Below, piece by piece: positions 28,992 through 38,041 of a DNA stretch of 64,000 nucleotides; position 1 is the stretch's first letter, and each line of letters begins with the position of its first letter. The notes under the pieces are model-generated. The model searched no databases and was not told the DNA's origin. It saw only the letters and a list, made by a program, of their open reading frames with translations. The stretch spans positions 1,077,501 through 1,141,500 of the forward strand of contig NZ_CP029257.1 in assembly GCF_024399415.1 (NCBI RefSeq). The letters run 5' to 3'. The DNA is from Streptococcus oralis. Its GTDB lineage: Bacteria > Bacillota > Bacilli > Lactobacillales > Streptococcaceae. Both the position numbers and the translations under genes were made by a program.

Positions 28992-29017
28992 CAAAAAAAG
29001 AAGGCCCAAGCCTTCTT
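28992..29017 (-). terminator. Terminator of tarIJ-licABC
   Basis: A 7-bp stem around AAGGC/GCCTT with a 4-base loop, followed by seven U on the minus strand, just after the licC stop. Confidence 0.85.
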
Positions 29018-29025
29018 CTCTTTCC

Positions 29026-29715
29026 TTACTCAATAGTAGATAAAATCTCTTCTAATTTATGGTAATCTTTTACACTATCAATTTCATAGATGCTATTTCC
29101 TTCTAATTCTTCGACATAGACATCTAATTCTTTGATATTATCCTTAACCATGTTGTCCCAGTAGAGATCAACAAATTCACCACTTTCGTAAGCTTTGTCA
29201 ATAAAGCCAACAATCTTCTCAGCAGTTGGTGCATCCCAGAATGAAACTCCGCTCAGAATGCGACCAGCCTTGCTGTCAACAATAATGTCTTGAACCTTGT
29301 AGTCATCACCGTAAACCAAGAACCACTCGTTGGTACAGTCTTCACGATAAACGCTAAAATAGGTAGAACGTTTAAGATCGTTTCGAAACATATTTTTGAA
29401 AAGATAGTTATCTGCATCGATGACATAGCTGTTAGCCAAATCTTTTTTTACTAGATAAAGTGAGTAAAAGTTATTGTAATCAGCATACTTGTCGTTAAAG
29501 ACTAAACGGACACCATATTTTTCTTTTAGGTAGTCAAATTGTTCTTTGAGGTAACCGACAACGATAATAATCTCATCAATTCCTCTCTCTTTCAAAAACT
29601 CGATTTGGTATTCTACCAAGGGTTTTTGATTAACCTTAACCAAAGCTTTTGGTGTATTTTCAGTCATAGGGCGCAGACGAGTTCCTAAGCCCGCTGCTAA
29701 AATAATCGCTTTCAC
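29026..29715 (-). CDS. licC: Choline-phosphate cytidylyltransferase LicC
   Basis: Makes CDP-choline from phosphocholine and CTP for decoration of teichoic acids. Nucleotidyltransferase fold with the AAGLGTRLRPMTENTPKALVKV signature and the metal-binding Asp in VIDADNYLF. Length 229 matches pneumococcal LicC. The start is a GTG at 29713-29715 with GGAG just upstream. Last gene of the tarIJ-licABC block. Confidence 0.94.
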   Translation of the reverse strand: MKAIILAAGLGTRLRPMTENTPKALVKVNQKPLVEYQIEFLKERGIDEIIIVVGYLKEQFDYLKEKYGVRLVFNDKYADYNNFYSLYLVKKDLANSYVIDADNYLFKNMFRNDLKRSTYFSVYREDCTNEWFLVYGDDYKVQDIIVDSKAGRILSGVSFWDAPTAEKIVGFIDKAYESGEFVDLYWDNMVKDNIKELDVYVEELEGNSIYEIDSVKDYHKLEEILSTIE

Positions 29716-29726
29716 ACGAATCTCCT

Positions 29727-30605
29727 TTATTCTTTAATAATAATATAAACACCAGCCATAACAATAAGTGAAGTGATGATTGTCAGCATATCTAGCGGTG
29801 CACCCAAGAAAATAACTGCAAATAAGACAGTCCAGACTACATAGCTAACATTCAAACCTGTTGCTTTCGCAGGTTGCAAGCGATTAATGGCGATATAATA
29901 AGCTAAGTAGGAAATCATATTAAAGGCCGCAAAGACAAGCAAGAGGCCTAGTAACTGCCCATCTGCCACTTCTGCAAACGAATGGTGAGAAAAGAGCACA
30001 ATCACAAGATAGGACAAGAATGAGGTTACTTGTCGAATTAACAAGGCTTCAATTTCACTTAAATCACTTTCCATAGCATAGGAGCTGAGAACACTTTCAC
30101 TCCCCCAGGCAATGGCACAGATAAGGGCACAAAGAATCCCAATGTAAAACGAGTTAACTTGTTCAACCTTGTAGGTTTGAGCAATGATCGCTGCAATAAT
30201 CAAGAAAACACCGAATACTGTATTCTTTGAAACCTTGTGTTTCAAAATGAAGAAGGCTAGTAAAACTGAAACTGCTGGGTAAATAGCCGATACAGATGAA
30301 GCTAGAGAACTACCAATATATTTAACCGCATAAAGATTGGCCTGCATACCAATAGGTCCTGCTAGTAAAGCACCGATAATTACACTCACATTTCGAATAT
30401 TTAAGAAAATCGAAAGACGAACTTTTCTTTCTTTTACCAAAAGAAAAGCTAACAAGATAAAGATACTTAAGAAATCATGAGCAGCAGCCACCACAAAAGG
30501 TGAAAGATTTGTAAAAATTGAAAAGATATAAGCACTAATTGTTAGACCTAATCCCCAGAAGATACCAGAGAGCAGACCAAAGGAAACACCATTTTTATTC
30601 TTCAT
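29727..30605 (-). CDS. licB: Choline uptake protein LicB (EamA/DMT family)
   Basis: Membrane protein with about ten hydrophobic helices (two EamA repeats), the presumed choline importer of the lic locus. ATG at 30605 behind GGAGG, overlapping the licA stop, gives 292 residues; an in-frame ATG twelve bases upstream lies in the ribosome-site region. The position between licA and licC is as in S. pneumoniae. Confidence 0.92.
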   Translation of the reverse strand: MKNKNGVSFGLLSGIFWGLGLTISAYIFSIFTNLSPFVVAAAHDFLSIFILLAFLLVKERKVRLSIFLNIRNVSVIIGALLAGPIGMQANLYAVKYIGSSLASSVSAIYPAVSVLLAFFILKHKVSKNTVFGVFLIIAAIIAQTYKVEQVNSFYIGILCALICAIAWGSESVLSSYAMESDLSEIEALLIRQVTSFLSYLVIVLFSHHSFAEVADGQLLGLLLVFAAFNMISYLAYYIAINRLQPAKATGLNVSYVVWTVLFAVIFLGAPLDMLTIITSLIVMAGVYIIIKE

Positions 30606-30606
30606 C

Positions 30607-31464
30607 CTAACCTCCATAATAAGTCAAACCTTCGACAGCTCTTTGGTAACGATTGACACCGTAATCTCCAAAATCAGCCCCTTGAGCTTCTTTGTACACT
30701 GTCCACAAACTCCAGATAGTATCTTGCAAGATTTTATAGATACGAATCTTCTCACGTGATACAGGCGTTTTGTCACTTTCATAGTAGGAAAGGAAATCAT
30801 CTTCCTCTTGCTTTGTAAATTCAGACTCTAAGAAAAGAGCTGCCAAATCCCACATCGGGTCATTCATAGAAGAGTATTCCCAGTCAATCAAATACAAACG
30901 ACCTTGTGGTGACTCGATAAAGTTTTCTGGTACCAAATCGATGTGACAGGACTTTCTATCAACACCCAAATCAGCCAATCTCTTTTCTAGTGAAAATACA
31001 TCTTTTCTTACAGCTTCATAGTTTTCATAAGGGATAGGTCCCTCAATCAAGGATTCATATTTGCTGATTTCCTCAAAAGGAGCAAATTCTCCTCTTAATT
31101 CTTTCCCTGAAGCGTGGATGGTTTGTAAAATTGGTGCAATCTTTTCAAACTTGGACTTAATTGATGTTGAATCAAGAGTTACTGCTGATTCGATGTATTC
31201 ATTTACTTTGATCCCTGACTCAATATCAAAGAGATAATTTTTAACATCTAAATCTAAATCCTCTAAAAGTTCAAGATTATACTTTTCATTTTGACGATTG
31301 ATGAGTTTTTCAGTCCCTTTACCAAAAAATTTCACAATATACTGTTTGTTGGTTGTTTTAACCAAATAGTTTTGGTTGGTCATGCCTCCCAGCTGTTCGA
31401 CACTGAGTACTTCCTCTTCATTAGATAGTAAAGAAGAAATTTTTTCTTTGATGAGTTTTTCCAC
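30607..31464 (-). CDS. licA: Choline kinase
   Basis: Phosphorylates imported choline. Aminoglycoside-phosphotransferase/choline-kinase fold: the catalytic loop reads CHIDLVPENFI and the metal-binding motif LIDWEYSSMNDPMWDLA. Length 285 is close to pneumococcal LicA (also called Pck). The stop overlaps the licB ribosome site, indicating coupling. Confidence 0.94.
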   Translation of the reverse strand: MEKLIKEKISSLLSNEEEVLSVEQLGGMTNQNYLVKTTNKQYIVKFFGKGTEKLINRQNEKYNLELLEDLDLDVKNYLFDIESGIKVNEYIESAVTLDSTSIKSKFEKIAPILQTIHASGKELRGEFAPFEEISKYESLIEGPIPYENYEAVRKDVFSLEKRLADLGVDRKSCHIDLVPENFIESPQGRLYLIDWEYSSMNDPMWDLAALFLESEFTKQEEDDFLSYYESDKTPVSREKIRIYKILQDTIWSLWTVYKEAQGADFGDYGVNRYQRAVEGLTYYGG

Positions 31465-31480
31465 AATTAACCTCCATCTC

Positions 31481-32503
31481 CTACACTTCCCACTTGAATA
31501 CTGTTTTAAAAGCAGTATTCAGGTCTGTAGCAAAGACACGGTGAATGTCCTTGATTTCTCTCACAGGCTCTTCAACATAAAGGATATTCTTCAGACGATT
31601 CGCAAACTTTTTAACTTCCATCATTTGAATGGCCTTTTCAAAATCGACGCGTCCTGAACGAGACGATCCCACTAATAACAATCCTTTTTCCAAAGCGTCT
31701 CGTGTATTGATATTAACCTTGTATTCGCTCACTCCCATCATGAGAACCGTTCCCTGTGGGCGAATATAACGAATCAAGTCATTGATAGCTGGGCCTGTAC
31801 CATCCCCACCACAGCACTCAAATCCATGATCATAGGTTAAATCTTCTGGTATATTATCAGTAATGTAGCACTCTTTAGCAAAAGAGAAGAGCTCTAGTTT
31901 TTCCCAATGGCGACCAATGACGATAATCTCTGCTTCTGGCAAGGTATAATTGATAATATTTGCAACCACAAAGGCCAAACTACCATCTCCGATAACAGCA
32001 ATGCGCTCTCGTTTGCTATGAGCAAGATGTAGGAATCGATCCATAGCATGCATACCAACACTTACAAACTCGGTAATGGCGGCAACTGTGTCCTCGATGT
32101 CATTATAAGACACAACACGATCTTTGGGAAGAGAAACAAATTCTCGCATAAAGCCATCGTGACCACTAGATAGGAAGTAGGTCCCTGTCATGTAGTTCTC
32201 GTAGAATTCCTTGTCACTCTGCATAGGCGGTTGATTGGGAATCATAACTACCTTTTGACCGACTTCATAAGTCCCAGTTGGATCGGAAATAACAGTTCCA
32301 CAAGACTCGTGAATCATCGCCATAGGAAACTTTTTAGCCAATATCTTTGGATCGCGTTTCCCTTGATAGTAACGTTGATCTGCATGGCAAACCGCCATAT
32401 AATTTGGACGAATCAGGATATGATTCTCCTGATCAATGTCCTCTTCTTGGTATTTTACATTGATAAACTTTGGTTTGGTCAGTTGATAAATTTGATTAAT
32501 CAT
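31481..32503 (-). CDS. tarJ: Ribulose-5-phosphate reductase TarJ
   Basis: Zinc-type medium-chain dehydrogenase that reduces ribulose-5-phosphate to ribitol-5-phosphate for teichoic acid precursors. It has the catalytic VCHADQRYYQG zinc-site segment, HESCGTV, and a Rossmann segment (AVIGDGSLAFVVANI). ATG at 32503 lies four bases after the tarI stop and gives 340 residues, matching TarJ; an upstream in-frame ATG lies inside tarI. Confidence 0.93.
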   Translation of the reverse strand: MINQIYQLTKPKFINVKYQEEDIDQENHILIRPNYMAVCHADQRYYQGKRDPKILAKKFPMAMIHESCGTVISDPTGTYEVGQKVVMIPNQPPMQSDKEFYENYMTGTYFLSSGHDGFMREFVSLPKDRVVSYNDIEDTVAAITEFVSVGMHAMDRFLHLAHSKRERIAVIGDGSLAFVVANIINYTLPEAEIIVIGRHWEKLELFSFAKECYITDNIPEDLTYDHGFECCGGDGTGPAINDLIRYIRPQGTVLMMGVSEYKVNINTRDALEKGLLLVGSSRSGRVDFEKAIQMMEVKKFANRLKNILYVEEPVREIKDIHRVFATDLNTAFKTVFKWEV

Positions 32504-32507
32504 AGCC

Positions 32508-33215
32508 TTAGTCTTTCTCAATCATACTTTTCGCGATTTTCAAGTCCGTCACAGTCGTGATTTTAAGGTTTGAATATTCCCCTTTAGCTAGAGCAACATC
32601 CTTCCCTTTGATAACAAAAATCTTACATGCATCCGTCAGGATTTCTTTTTCTTGATCAGATAGGGAACCATACAAATCCATGAAATCCTTGCATCGGAAA
32701 GTCTGAGGTGTTTGACCTTGATAGAGGTGAGCACGATTTGGAATATCCGTGATAAACTGACCATTGGTACTTTCAACAATGGTATCAACTGCTTCTACTA
32801 CTGTGTCAACCGCATCATGATTTTGCGCCAGTTTGATATTGTCCTGAATCATGCGAAGTGTGATAAAAGGACGAACAGAGTCGTGGGTAATCACAATATC
32901 TTCTGGAGTGATTGGACGATAGGCATCAATAGCTTCTATAATCTTCTCGATACTGGTATTGCGATCAGCACCACCCTTGGTAATGATGATACGATCCTTG
33001 TGGAGAGAAAGATACTTGTCAACTAGGTCCTCAGCGTGTGACACCCAGTCTCCATGAACTCCAACTACAATTTTTTCAATACTTGGTTCTAAGACGAATT
33101 TTTCAATTGTGTGGATCAAAATAGGACGATCACCCAACTCCAAGAATTGTTTTGGTAAATTACTGATTCCCATGCGTGTGCCAGTTCCTCCGGCTAGGAT
33201 TCCTGCATAGATCAT
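32508..33215 (-). CDS. tarI: Ribitol-5-phosphate cytidylyltransferase TarI
   Basis: IspD-fold enzyme that makes CDP-ribitol from CTP and ribitol-5-phosphate. It starts IYAGILAGGTGTRMG and has THDSVRPF and the late IKGKDVALAKG segment. IspD itself is an alternative annotation, but pairing with tarJ and the lic genes, plus the mevalonate pathway used by streptococci, favour TarI. First gene of the operon, ribosome site AAAGGAG. Confidence 0.92.
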   Translation of the reverse strand: MIYAGILAGGTGTRMGISNLPKQFLELGDRPILIHTIEKFVLEPSIEKIVVGVHGDWVSHAEDLVDKYLSLHKDRIIITKGGADRNTSIEKIIEAIDAYRPITPEDIVITHDSVRPFITLRMIQDNIKLAQNHDAVDTVVEAVDTIVESTNGQFITDIPNRAHLYQGQTPQTFRCKDFMDLYGSLSDQEKEILTDACKIFVIKGKDVALAKGEYSNLKITTVTDLKIAKSMIEKD

Positions 33216-33257
33216 TTATATTCTCCTTTAGTTTATTCTAAAAACTCATTACTATCT

Positions 33258-33268
33258 ATTATATCATA
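33258..33268 (-). promoter_or_regulatory. Proximal tarI promoter (-10)
   Basis: Minus strand TATAAT (33258-33263) with extended TG (TGATATAAT) and only a weak -35 (TTCATG) 17 bases upstream, about 45 bases before the tarI start. A two-promoter arrangement is described for the pneumococcal lic1 locus. Confidence 0.55.
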
Positions 33269-33459
33269 ATCTGCCTCCATCATGAAGAAAAGACAGAGCG
33301 TCATTTAGTCTAATCAACACACCATTTAAGGTAAAAAATGAACAATATATTACTAAATCTGTAAAGACCATAACAAATTAAGAAATAAATTTAGGTTATC
33401 CTCTATATTATTCATTCAACGTTCGGTTAATATAGAGTTCTTTAGAATATAATAGAAAC

Positions 33460-33476
33460 CTTAAAGAAAGCTTAAA
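33460..33476 (-). promoter_or_regulatory. CiaR box upstream of tarIJ-licABC
   Basis: On the minus strand: TTTAAG, five bases, TTTAAG, an exact match to the CiaR direct repeat. A -10-like TATTCT lies about 10 bases further on, the geometry of CiaR-activated promoters. The remaining 33216-33654 region is AT-rich leader and holds no gene. Confidence 0.8.
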
Positions 33477-33654
33477 TGAAATTATTTGTTTAGCAAAGGA
33501 TACTGGATGTCCATAGTAAATCTCTTAAAAGTTGTTTGAGGGAATCATTATAAAAGCTCATATATCTCATGAATTAAACAAATAATAGACTTTTGCCCCT
33601 AAAATTGATAAAATAAAAAAGAAAAAAATAGAAAAAAGGAAACTGTAAACTGCT

Positions 33655-33954
33655 ATGATGAATATGCAAAACATGATGCGCCAAGCACAAAAACTTCAAA
33701 AACAAATGGAACAAAGCCAAGCAGAACTCGCTGCCATGGAATTTGTTGGAAAATCAGCCCAGGACCTTGTCCAAGCAACTTTGACTGGAGACAAAAAAGT
33801 TGTCAGCATTGACTTCAACCCAGCAGTTGTAGATCCAGAAGATCTCGAAACACTTTCTGACATGACTGCGCAAGCAATTAATGCTGCTCTTGAACAAATT
33901 GATGAAACGACTAAGAAGAAACTAGGAGCTTTCGCTGGAAAATTGCCTTTCTAA
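33655..33954 (+). CDS. YbaB/EbfC family nucleoid-associated protein
   Basis: Small dimeric DNA-binding protein of the YbaB/EbfC family. It begins [20 protein letters not shown] and ends [10 protein letters not shown], very like the pneumococcal protein; 99 residues. The closest purine-rich site (AAAGGA) is an unusually long 16 bases or so before the first ATG, and a second ATG follows at once. Monocistronic, with a terminator shared with the convergent phosphodiesterase gene. Confidence 0.88.
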   Translation: MMNMQNMMRQAQKLQKQMEQSQAELAAMEFVGKSAQDLVQATLTGDKKVVSIDFNPAVVDPEDLETLSDMTAQAINAALEQIDETTKKKLGAFAGKLPF

Positions 33955-33959
33955 TCCAC

Positions 33960-33992
33960 AAAAAAAGAGAAACATCTGTTTCTCTTTTTTTC
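33960..33992. terminator. Bidirectional terminator
   Basis: AAAAAAGAGAAACA pairs with TGTTTCTCTTTTTT around a two-base loop; A-run and T-run on the two sides serve both convergent genes. Confidence 0.85.
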
Positions 33993-35756
33993 TTAGAAAT
34001 CAAAGAATTCCATTGCTTTCTTTAAGAGTAATTCCGTATATTCCGGATCGTCTTGAGCCATTGTAACTTGTGACTGGACCATTTCAAGATCATCCGTTAT
34101 CATGCCATCTGCGCCGAGACGAACTGCTTTATCAAATGCCTCCGAACCATTTACGGTCCAAACATAGAGTCTCTGATCAGTTGTCCAGAGTTTATTGACA
34201 AAGTATTCATCCAAAGTTGAGTACTCCATAGTGTAACCCGTTGCCTTGGTTCTTGGGAAGATACTGTTATAGGGAAGAATAAAGTAAACTGGAATTTCAG
34301 AATCATAAGTCAACACTTTATCAATCACATGATAGTCTAGTGATTGCATCTGATGCCCATATTTCTTGATAGTCGCCCCATACTTTTCGAGGAAATGGTC
34401 CATCATTTGCGGACTATCTTTTTTACTGGTTTTAATCTCAATCAGCAATTTTTGGTTTAAAGCATTTGCACGCTCTAAATAGGCATCAAAGCTTGAAATC
34501 TTTGTTTGATAACCATTCTCGTAAATATCTGTATTTGTTAATTCATCCAGAGTCAAATCTTGTGGTGTAGCATTAATACCTGTTAAATTTTTGAGGTTGG
34601 CATCGTGCATCATCACGAACTGACCGTCTTTCGTTTCCTGCACATCCATTTCGATGAGATCAGGTTTTAGTTGAGCTGTTTTTTCTAAAGACTGCACAGT
34701 ATTTTGAACACCGTTTTTATTACTTACTCCTCTGTGCGAAATCACTAAAGGTGTATTGGTATCCGGAGATTCCAGATAAACGTAGCCTTCTATGGCAAAG
34801 AAGATGCTTGCACACCCCATGACACCCCATCTCATCAGATGATCTTTCTTTCGCCTTGGCATGATCTCCAACTCTTCTCCTGTCAGGAAGGAAACAAACT
34901 TCACTAAGAAGTAAGTCAGGGTCATGTAATGGAAATTTTTAATCAAGACAAAATTAATCACACCGAGAATCAAGGATTCTTTTTGAGTGAGATTATCCAT
35001 CACTGCTTGCGCAAAAAGCAAAGGAATTAATAAACCAAAGAAGAAAAGATAGGTTTTAATGATAATGAGTAAGAGATGCCAAGAGTAGAAAAGGACATTT
35101 TTCTTTGTCTTTTTGAGACTATATTTCACACTTTCTCTTACCGTCTTTCTTTCAAAGAGAATCTTAGGAAGGGCAAACATAAATCGGACAGAGATGTAGA
35201 GAAAGATCCAAGCGGATGCTATGATCATCAGACCTACCAGCCAATGCTTACCTTCCCAATAATTCACAATAAAATCAGGGATAATAATCTTGTTGAGGTA
35301 GTAGATTTTTAAAATCTTACGGATGAACGGGAAAAGCAAAGCAATGTAAAAAAAGACAAAGGCCATCTTACAAAAGCTCAATCGCTTAACGAATAGAAAG
35401 CTCTGTTGAAATACTTTTCTACTATACTCAATTAAAGTTCTCTTTTCATGATAGAGAAGGTGACGAGCCCCGATAAACAAAAGACAAATCTGGAAATAGG
35501 CAACCAAGAGATTGATTGCAATTAAGATGAGAAAGGCTAAACTGATAAAAGGCGAGCCTTGTATAATCGCCCAAAAGTTATTGTAGGAGATAAACAAATA
35601 ACCAGTTTGTCTCAGAAGGATGCCAGCAATCCATGAATTTAATGGTAGCCAGACAAACTCAACCATCATAAATATCAAGAAAAATAGAAATAAAATCTTA
35701 TCTAGGTTATAGTATATCTTCCTAAAACCTAGCTTTTTAGGTTTTTCAGGTTTCAT
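33993..35756 (-). CDS. Membrane glycerophosphodiester phosphodiesterase family protein
   Basis: The N-terminal half (about 1-320) has around seven hydrophobic helices (GPDPase membrane domain). The C-terminal half is a GDPD domain beginning VISHRGVSNKNGVQNT, with EMDVQETKDGQFVMMHD metal-ligand residues and EIKTSK. It probably hydrolyses glycerophosphodiesters from lipid or lipoteichoic-acid turnover at the membrane; the substrate is unproved. ATG at 35756 behind TAGGAG (which includes the upstream exonuclease stop) gives 587 residues. Confidence 0.85.
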   Translation of the reverse strand: MKPEKPKKLGFRKIYYNLDKILFLFFLIFMMVEFVWLPLNSWIAGILLRQTGYLFISYNNFWAIIQGSPFISLAFLILIAINLLVAYFQICLLFIGARHLLYHEKRTLIEYSRKVFQQSFLFVKRLSFCKMAFVFFYIALLFPFIRKILKIYYLNKIIIPDFIVNYWEGKHWLVGLMIIASAWIFLYISVRFMFALPKILFERKTVRESVKYSLKKTKKNVLFYSWHLLLIIIKTYLFFFGLLIPLLFAQAVMDNLTQKESLILGVINFVLIKNFHYMTLTYFLVKFVSFLTGEELEIMPRRKKDHLMRWGVMGCASIFFAIEGYVYLESPDTNTPLVISHRGVSNKNGVQNTVQSLEKTAQLKPDLIEMDVQETKDGQFVMMHDANLKNLTGINATPQDLTLDELTNTDIYENGYQTKISSFDAYLERANALNQKLLIEIKTSKKDSPQMMDHFLEKYGATIKKYGHQMQSLDYHVIDKVLTYDSEIPVYFILPYNSIFPRTKATGYTMEYSTLDEYFVNKLWTTDQRLYVWTVNGSEAFDKAVRLGADGMITDDLEMVQSQVTMAQDDPEYTELLLKKAMEFFDF

Positions 35757-35764
35757 AGGCACTC

Positions 35765-36358
35765 CTAGTCTAAAAATTGGGATAAATCTAAGCCACCAAA
35801 AGGATTATTCATCGAAAAACTACTCTGGTCTTCTATTAATATCTTTCCTTCATCCGATTCCAAAAAAGCTTCGTAAACACGCGCCGTCATGCGGGCATCC
35901 TCTAAACTGTTATGAGACTTCCCGTGAAAGCCTAAAAAATTTGCAACAGTTTGCAATTTAAGATTGGCTATGCCGTGTAAATCAGAACTACGGCGTTCAA
36001 AAGCCTCCTCATATAGATCAACCTTATACTGGTCACGATAATCAATACCATGCTCCAAGAGAATAGGCAAATCACTCTTAGCTGCATTGTAACCAACGAT
36101 AGGTAAATCGCCAACAAATGCTTGAAAGTCCTTTAAAACTTGTTCTACTTTTGGCGCATCTTTCAAGGTTTCAGCTGTGATCCCAGTCAAACCATTGATA
36201 AAACTCTTCAATGGGGCTGTAGTATGAACATAAGAATCAAAAGCAGCACTTTCTTGTCCATCTTGATAGCGGACTGCTGATACTTGAATTAAATGGGTAA
36301 CCCCCTCGTGTTGATTGAATTCCAAATCAAAGGCGATATAATCTCTTAATTTTTCCAT
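35765..36358 (-). CDS. DnaQ-like 3'-5' exonuclease family protein
   Basis: DEDDh exonuclease fold of 197 residues. Motif I is YIAFDLEFN, motif II is GYNAAKSDLP and motif III is HNSLEDARMTARVYE. Too short for a polymerase; possibly a stand-alone proofreading or RNA-processing nuclease. Its stop overlaps the ribosome site of the phosphodiesterase gene. Exact role unknown. Confidence 0.85.
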   Translation of the reverse strand: MEKLRDYIAFDLEFNQHEGVTHLIQVSAVRYQDGQESAAFDSYVHTTAPLKSFINGLTGITAETLKDAPKVEQVLKDFQAFVGDLPIVGYNAAKSDLPILLEHGIDYRDQYKVDLYEEAFERRSSDLHGIANLKLQTVANFLGFHGKSHNSLEDARMTARVYEAFLESDEGKILIEDQSSFSMNNPFGGLDLSQFLD

Positions 36359-36395
36359 TATTTACCTCAATTACTACCCAAAATAAACTATAAAT

Positions 36396-36440
36396 AACAA
36401 AAGAAGCCATTAGGTTAATGAGTAACCCAAACAGCTTCTT
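36396..36440 (-). terminator. Terminator after rocS
   Basis: Stem AGAAGC/GCTTCT (36434-36439 with 36402-36407) extended inward by a GGGTTA/TAACCT arm, followed by a T-rich run on the minus strand. Confidence 0.7.
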
Positions 36441-36934
36441 TATTTTCCTCCAAAAAGGCGAGCAAAAAAGCCTTTTTTGGTTGCTTGGACTTCTTCTTTT
36501 GCTTGGTCCAACTCGAGTTTCAAGGTTTCTTGATCCTTCATGGCTTGAAGAGTTAACTGTTGCTGTTGGTCCAACTGTTTGTCCTTTTCAGCAATCTGTC
36601 GGTCTTTGATACGCATCTGTTCATCTTTTTCTGATAACTGGCGATCTTTGGCCTTGAGCTGCTCGTACAAACGAAGAATTTCAGCGTTTTTCTCATCAAC
36701 CAAGATTTCCATCAGTTCACGTTGTTTGACATCATCACTGACTGGTTCATCTTCAAAAATCGTTTTTTTGTAGATTTCTTCTAGCTTGATCAATCCACTT
36801 CGAGTAACTACAGTTACACCTTTGTCATTTTTTTTCGTGTCCTCTTCTGGAAGTTCTTTGACACGATTGTTGATTGCTTGACGAGATAGTCCTAAGACCT
36901 CTGCAATCTCACTGACGGTCATTTCAATACTCAT
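36440..36934 (-). CDS. rocS: Chromosome segregation regulator RocS
   Basis: Closely resembles pneumococcal RocS, a DNA-binding, membrane-associated protein that promotes chromosome segregation and protects the nucleoid from division. An N-terminal helix-turn-helix (VSEIAEVLGLSRQAINNRVKEL) precedes a long coiled coil with KDRQLSEKDEQ-type repeats (about 75-145) and a C-terminal amphipathic end (KKGFFARLFGGK) for membrane binding. 164 residues. The mtnN-macP neighbourhood agrees with S. pneumoniae. Confidence 0.87.
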   Translation of the reverse strand: MSIEMTVSEIAEVLGLSRQAINNRVKELPEEDTKKNDKGVTVVTRSGLIKLEEIYKKTIFEDEPVSDDVKQRELMEILVDEKNAEILRLYEQLKAKDRQLSEKDEQMRIKDRQIAEKDKQLDQQQQLTLQAMKDQETLKLELDQAKEEVQATKKGFFARLFGGK

Positions 36935-37010
36935 AATATCCTCTGAAACGTTTTCTAGCTTTTCTTTATTTAAATCTTATCATAAGCTAGATAAACTGTC
37001 AAATTTCCGC

Positions 37011-37703
37011 TTAATCTAAGGCTTTTAAAAAGGCTAGTAAGACTTGGGCAGAACGACGTCCAGCTTCGATAATAAATTCATCAAAAGAGATAGAGGCTTC
37101 GTGATTGGCATTGTCACTTATGGCACGAATGACTAGGAAAGGTAGACCAAGAGCCTGAGCCGCTTGTGCAATAGCAGCCCCTTCCATTTCAACTGCTAAA
37201 ACATCCGGAAAGTGGGATTTGATACTAGCAATTTTATCATCTCCAGCTATAAAACTGTCTCCTGTAGCAGTCAAGCCTAGGTGCCAGTTTTGGTCCAACT
37301 GAGATAGACTCTCTTGGATTTTGGCTACAAAGGTTTTGTCTGATTCAAAGTAAAGAGGTTGACCAGCCATTTGGCCATAAGCATAGCCAAAAGCAGTCAC
37401 ATCCACATCATGGTAAGCCAACTTATCCGCAATCACGACATCACCAACAGTAATCCCTTCAGCAAGAGCACCTGCTGATCCTGTATTGATGATAGCTTCT
37501 ACTTGGAAGTGGTTAGCTAACACCGCTACACTCATAGCCGACATGACCTTTCCAATCCCACTCTGAACTAGAACGACTTCTGTATTGCCAACAGAGCCAG
37601 TGTAGTAAGTATTTCCGAGGACTTGGACTTCTTGAGGTTTATCCAAATTCTGAGTCAAATATACGAGTTCTTCTGGCATGGCAGCAATGATTCCAATTTT
37701 CAT
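37011..37703 (-). CDS. mtnN: 5'-methylthioadenosine/S-adenosylhomocysteine nucleosidase
   Basis: Removes adenine from SAH and MTA; its product S-ribosylhomocysteine feeds LuxS and AI-2. Opens MKIGIIAAMPEELVYL; contains the TGSAGAL segment, VEMEGAAIAQ and VIRAISDNAN with the catalytic Asp. ATG at 37703 behind AAAGGA gives 230 residues; the in-frame TTG upstream is rejected. Follows macP closely. Confidence 0.95.
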   Translation of the reverse strand: MKIGIIAAMPEELVYLTQNLDKPQEVQVLGNTYYTGSVGNTEVVLVQSGIGKVMSAMSVAVLANHFQVEAIINTGSAGALAEGITVGDVVIADKLAYHDVDVTAFGYAYGQMAGQPLYFESDKTFVAKIQESLSQLDQNWHLGLTATGDSFIAGDDKIASIKSHFPDVLAVEMEGAAIAQAAQALGLPFLVIRAISDNANHEASISFDEFIIEAGRRSAQVLLAFLKALD

Positions 37704-37718
37704 TTCAAGTCCTTTCAA

Positions 37719-38030
37719 TTACAAGAGTTTCATCGCTAAAATTAACAAAATCAAAAGTAGGATGACTGCAAACAAGATACGATTGAGTTTCGAATTAAAA
37801 ACATTTCTCTTAGTGTTCTCAATGCGGCGACTCTTATGAATTGTTGGTTCTACTTCGATTGTTAAGGTATCTTGACTAAAACCGTGGTCTCTAGAACGTG
37901 AATAACCAAAATGTTGTGAAGACGTTGGTAGGATTTTTGTTTCCTCATCATCTTGAAGAGGTGGTCCTGAGATTTTCTCACCACGATTGGCACGTTCAAT
38001 CATTTCGTCTGTTAATAAAGGTTTTCCCAT
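37719..38030 (-). CDS. macP: PBP2a activator MacP
   Basis: Small membrane-anchored cofactor that activates the class A penicillin-binding protein PBP2a, controlled by StkP phosphorylation. A soluble N-terminal region holds Thr31 (DDEETKIL), matching the phosphorylated Thr32 of the pneumococcal protein. A single hydrophobic helix lies at the extreme C-terminus (about 84-103). 103 residues against 104 in S. pneumoniae. Between nudix and mtnN genes, as there. Confidence 0.85.
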   Translation of the reverse strand: MGKPLLTDEMIERANRGEKISGPPLQDDEETKILPTSSQHFGYSRSRDHGFSQDTLTIEVEPTIHKSRRIENTKRNVFNSKLNRILFAVILLLILLILAMKLL

Positions 38031-38041
38031 GGGTTTCTCCT

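Noticed and set aside
32508-33215. ispD (methylerythritol phosphate pathway)
   Set aside because: The fold is shared, but adjacency to tarJ and lic genes and use of the mevalonate pathway in streptococci indicate TarI.
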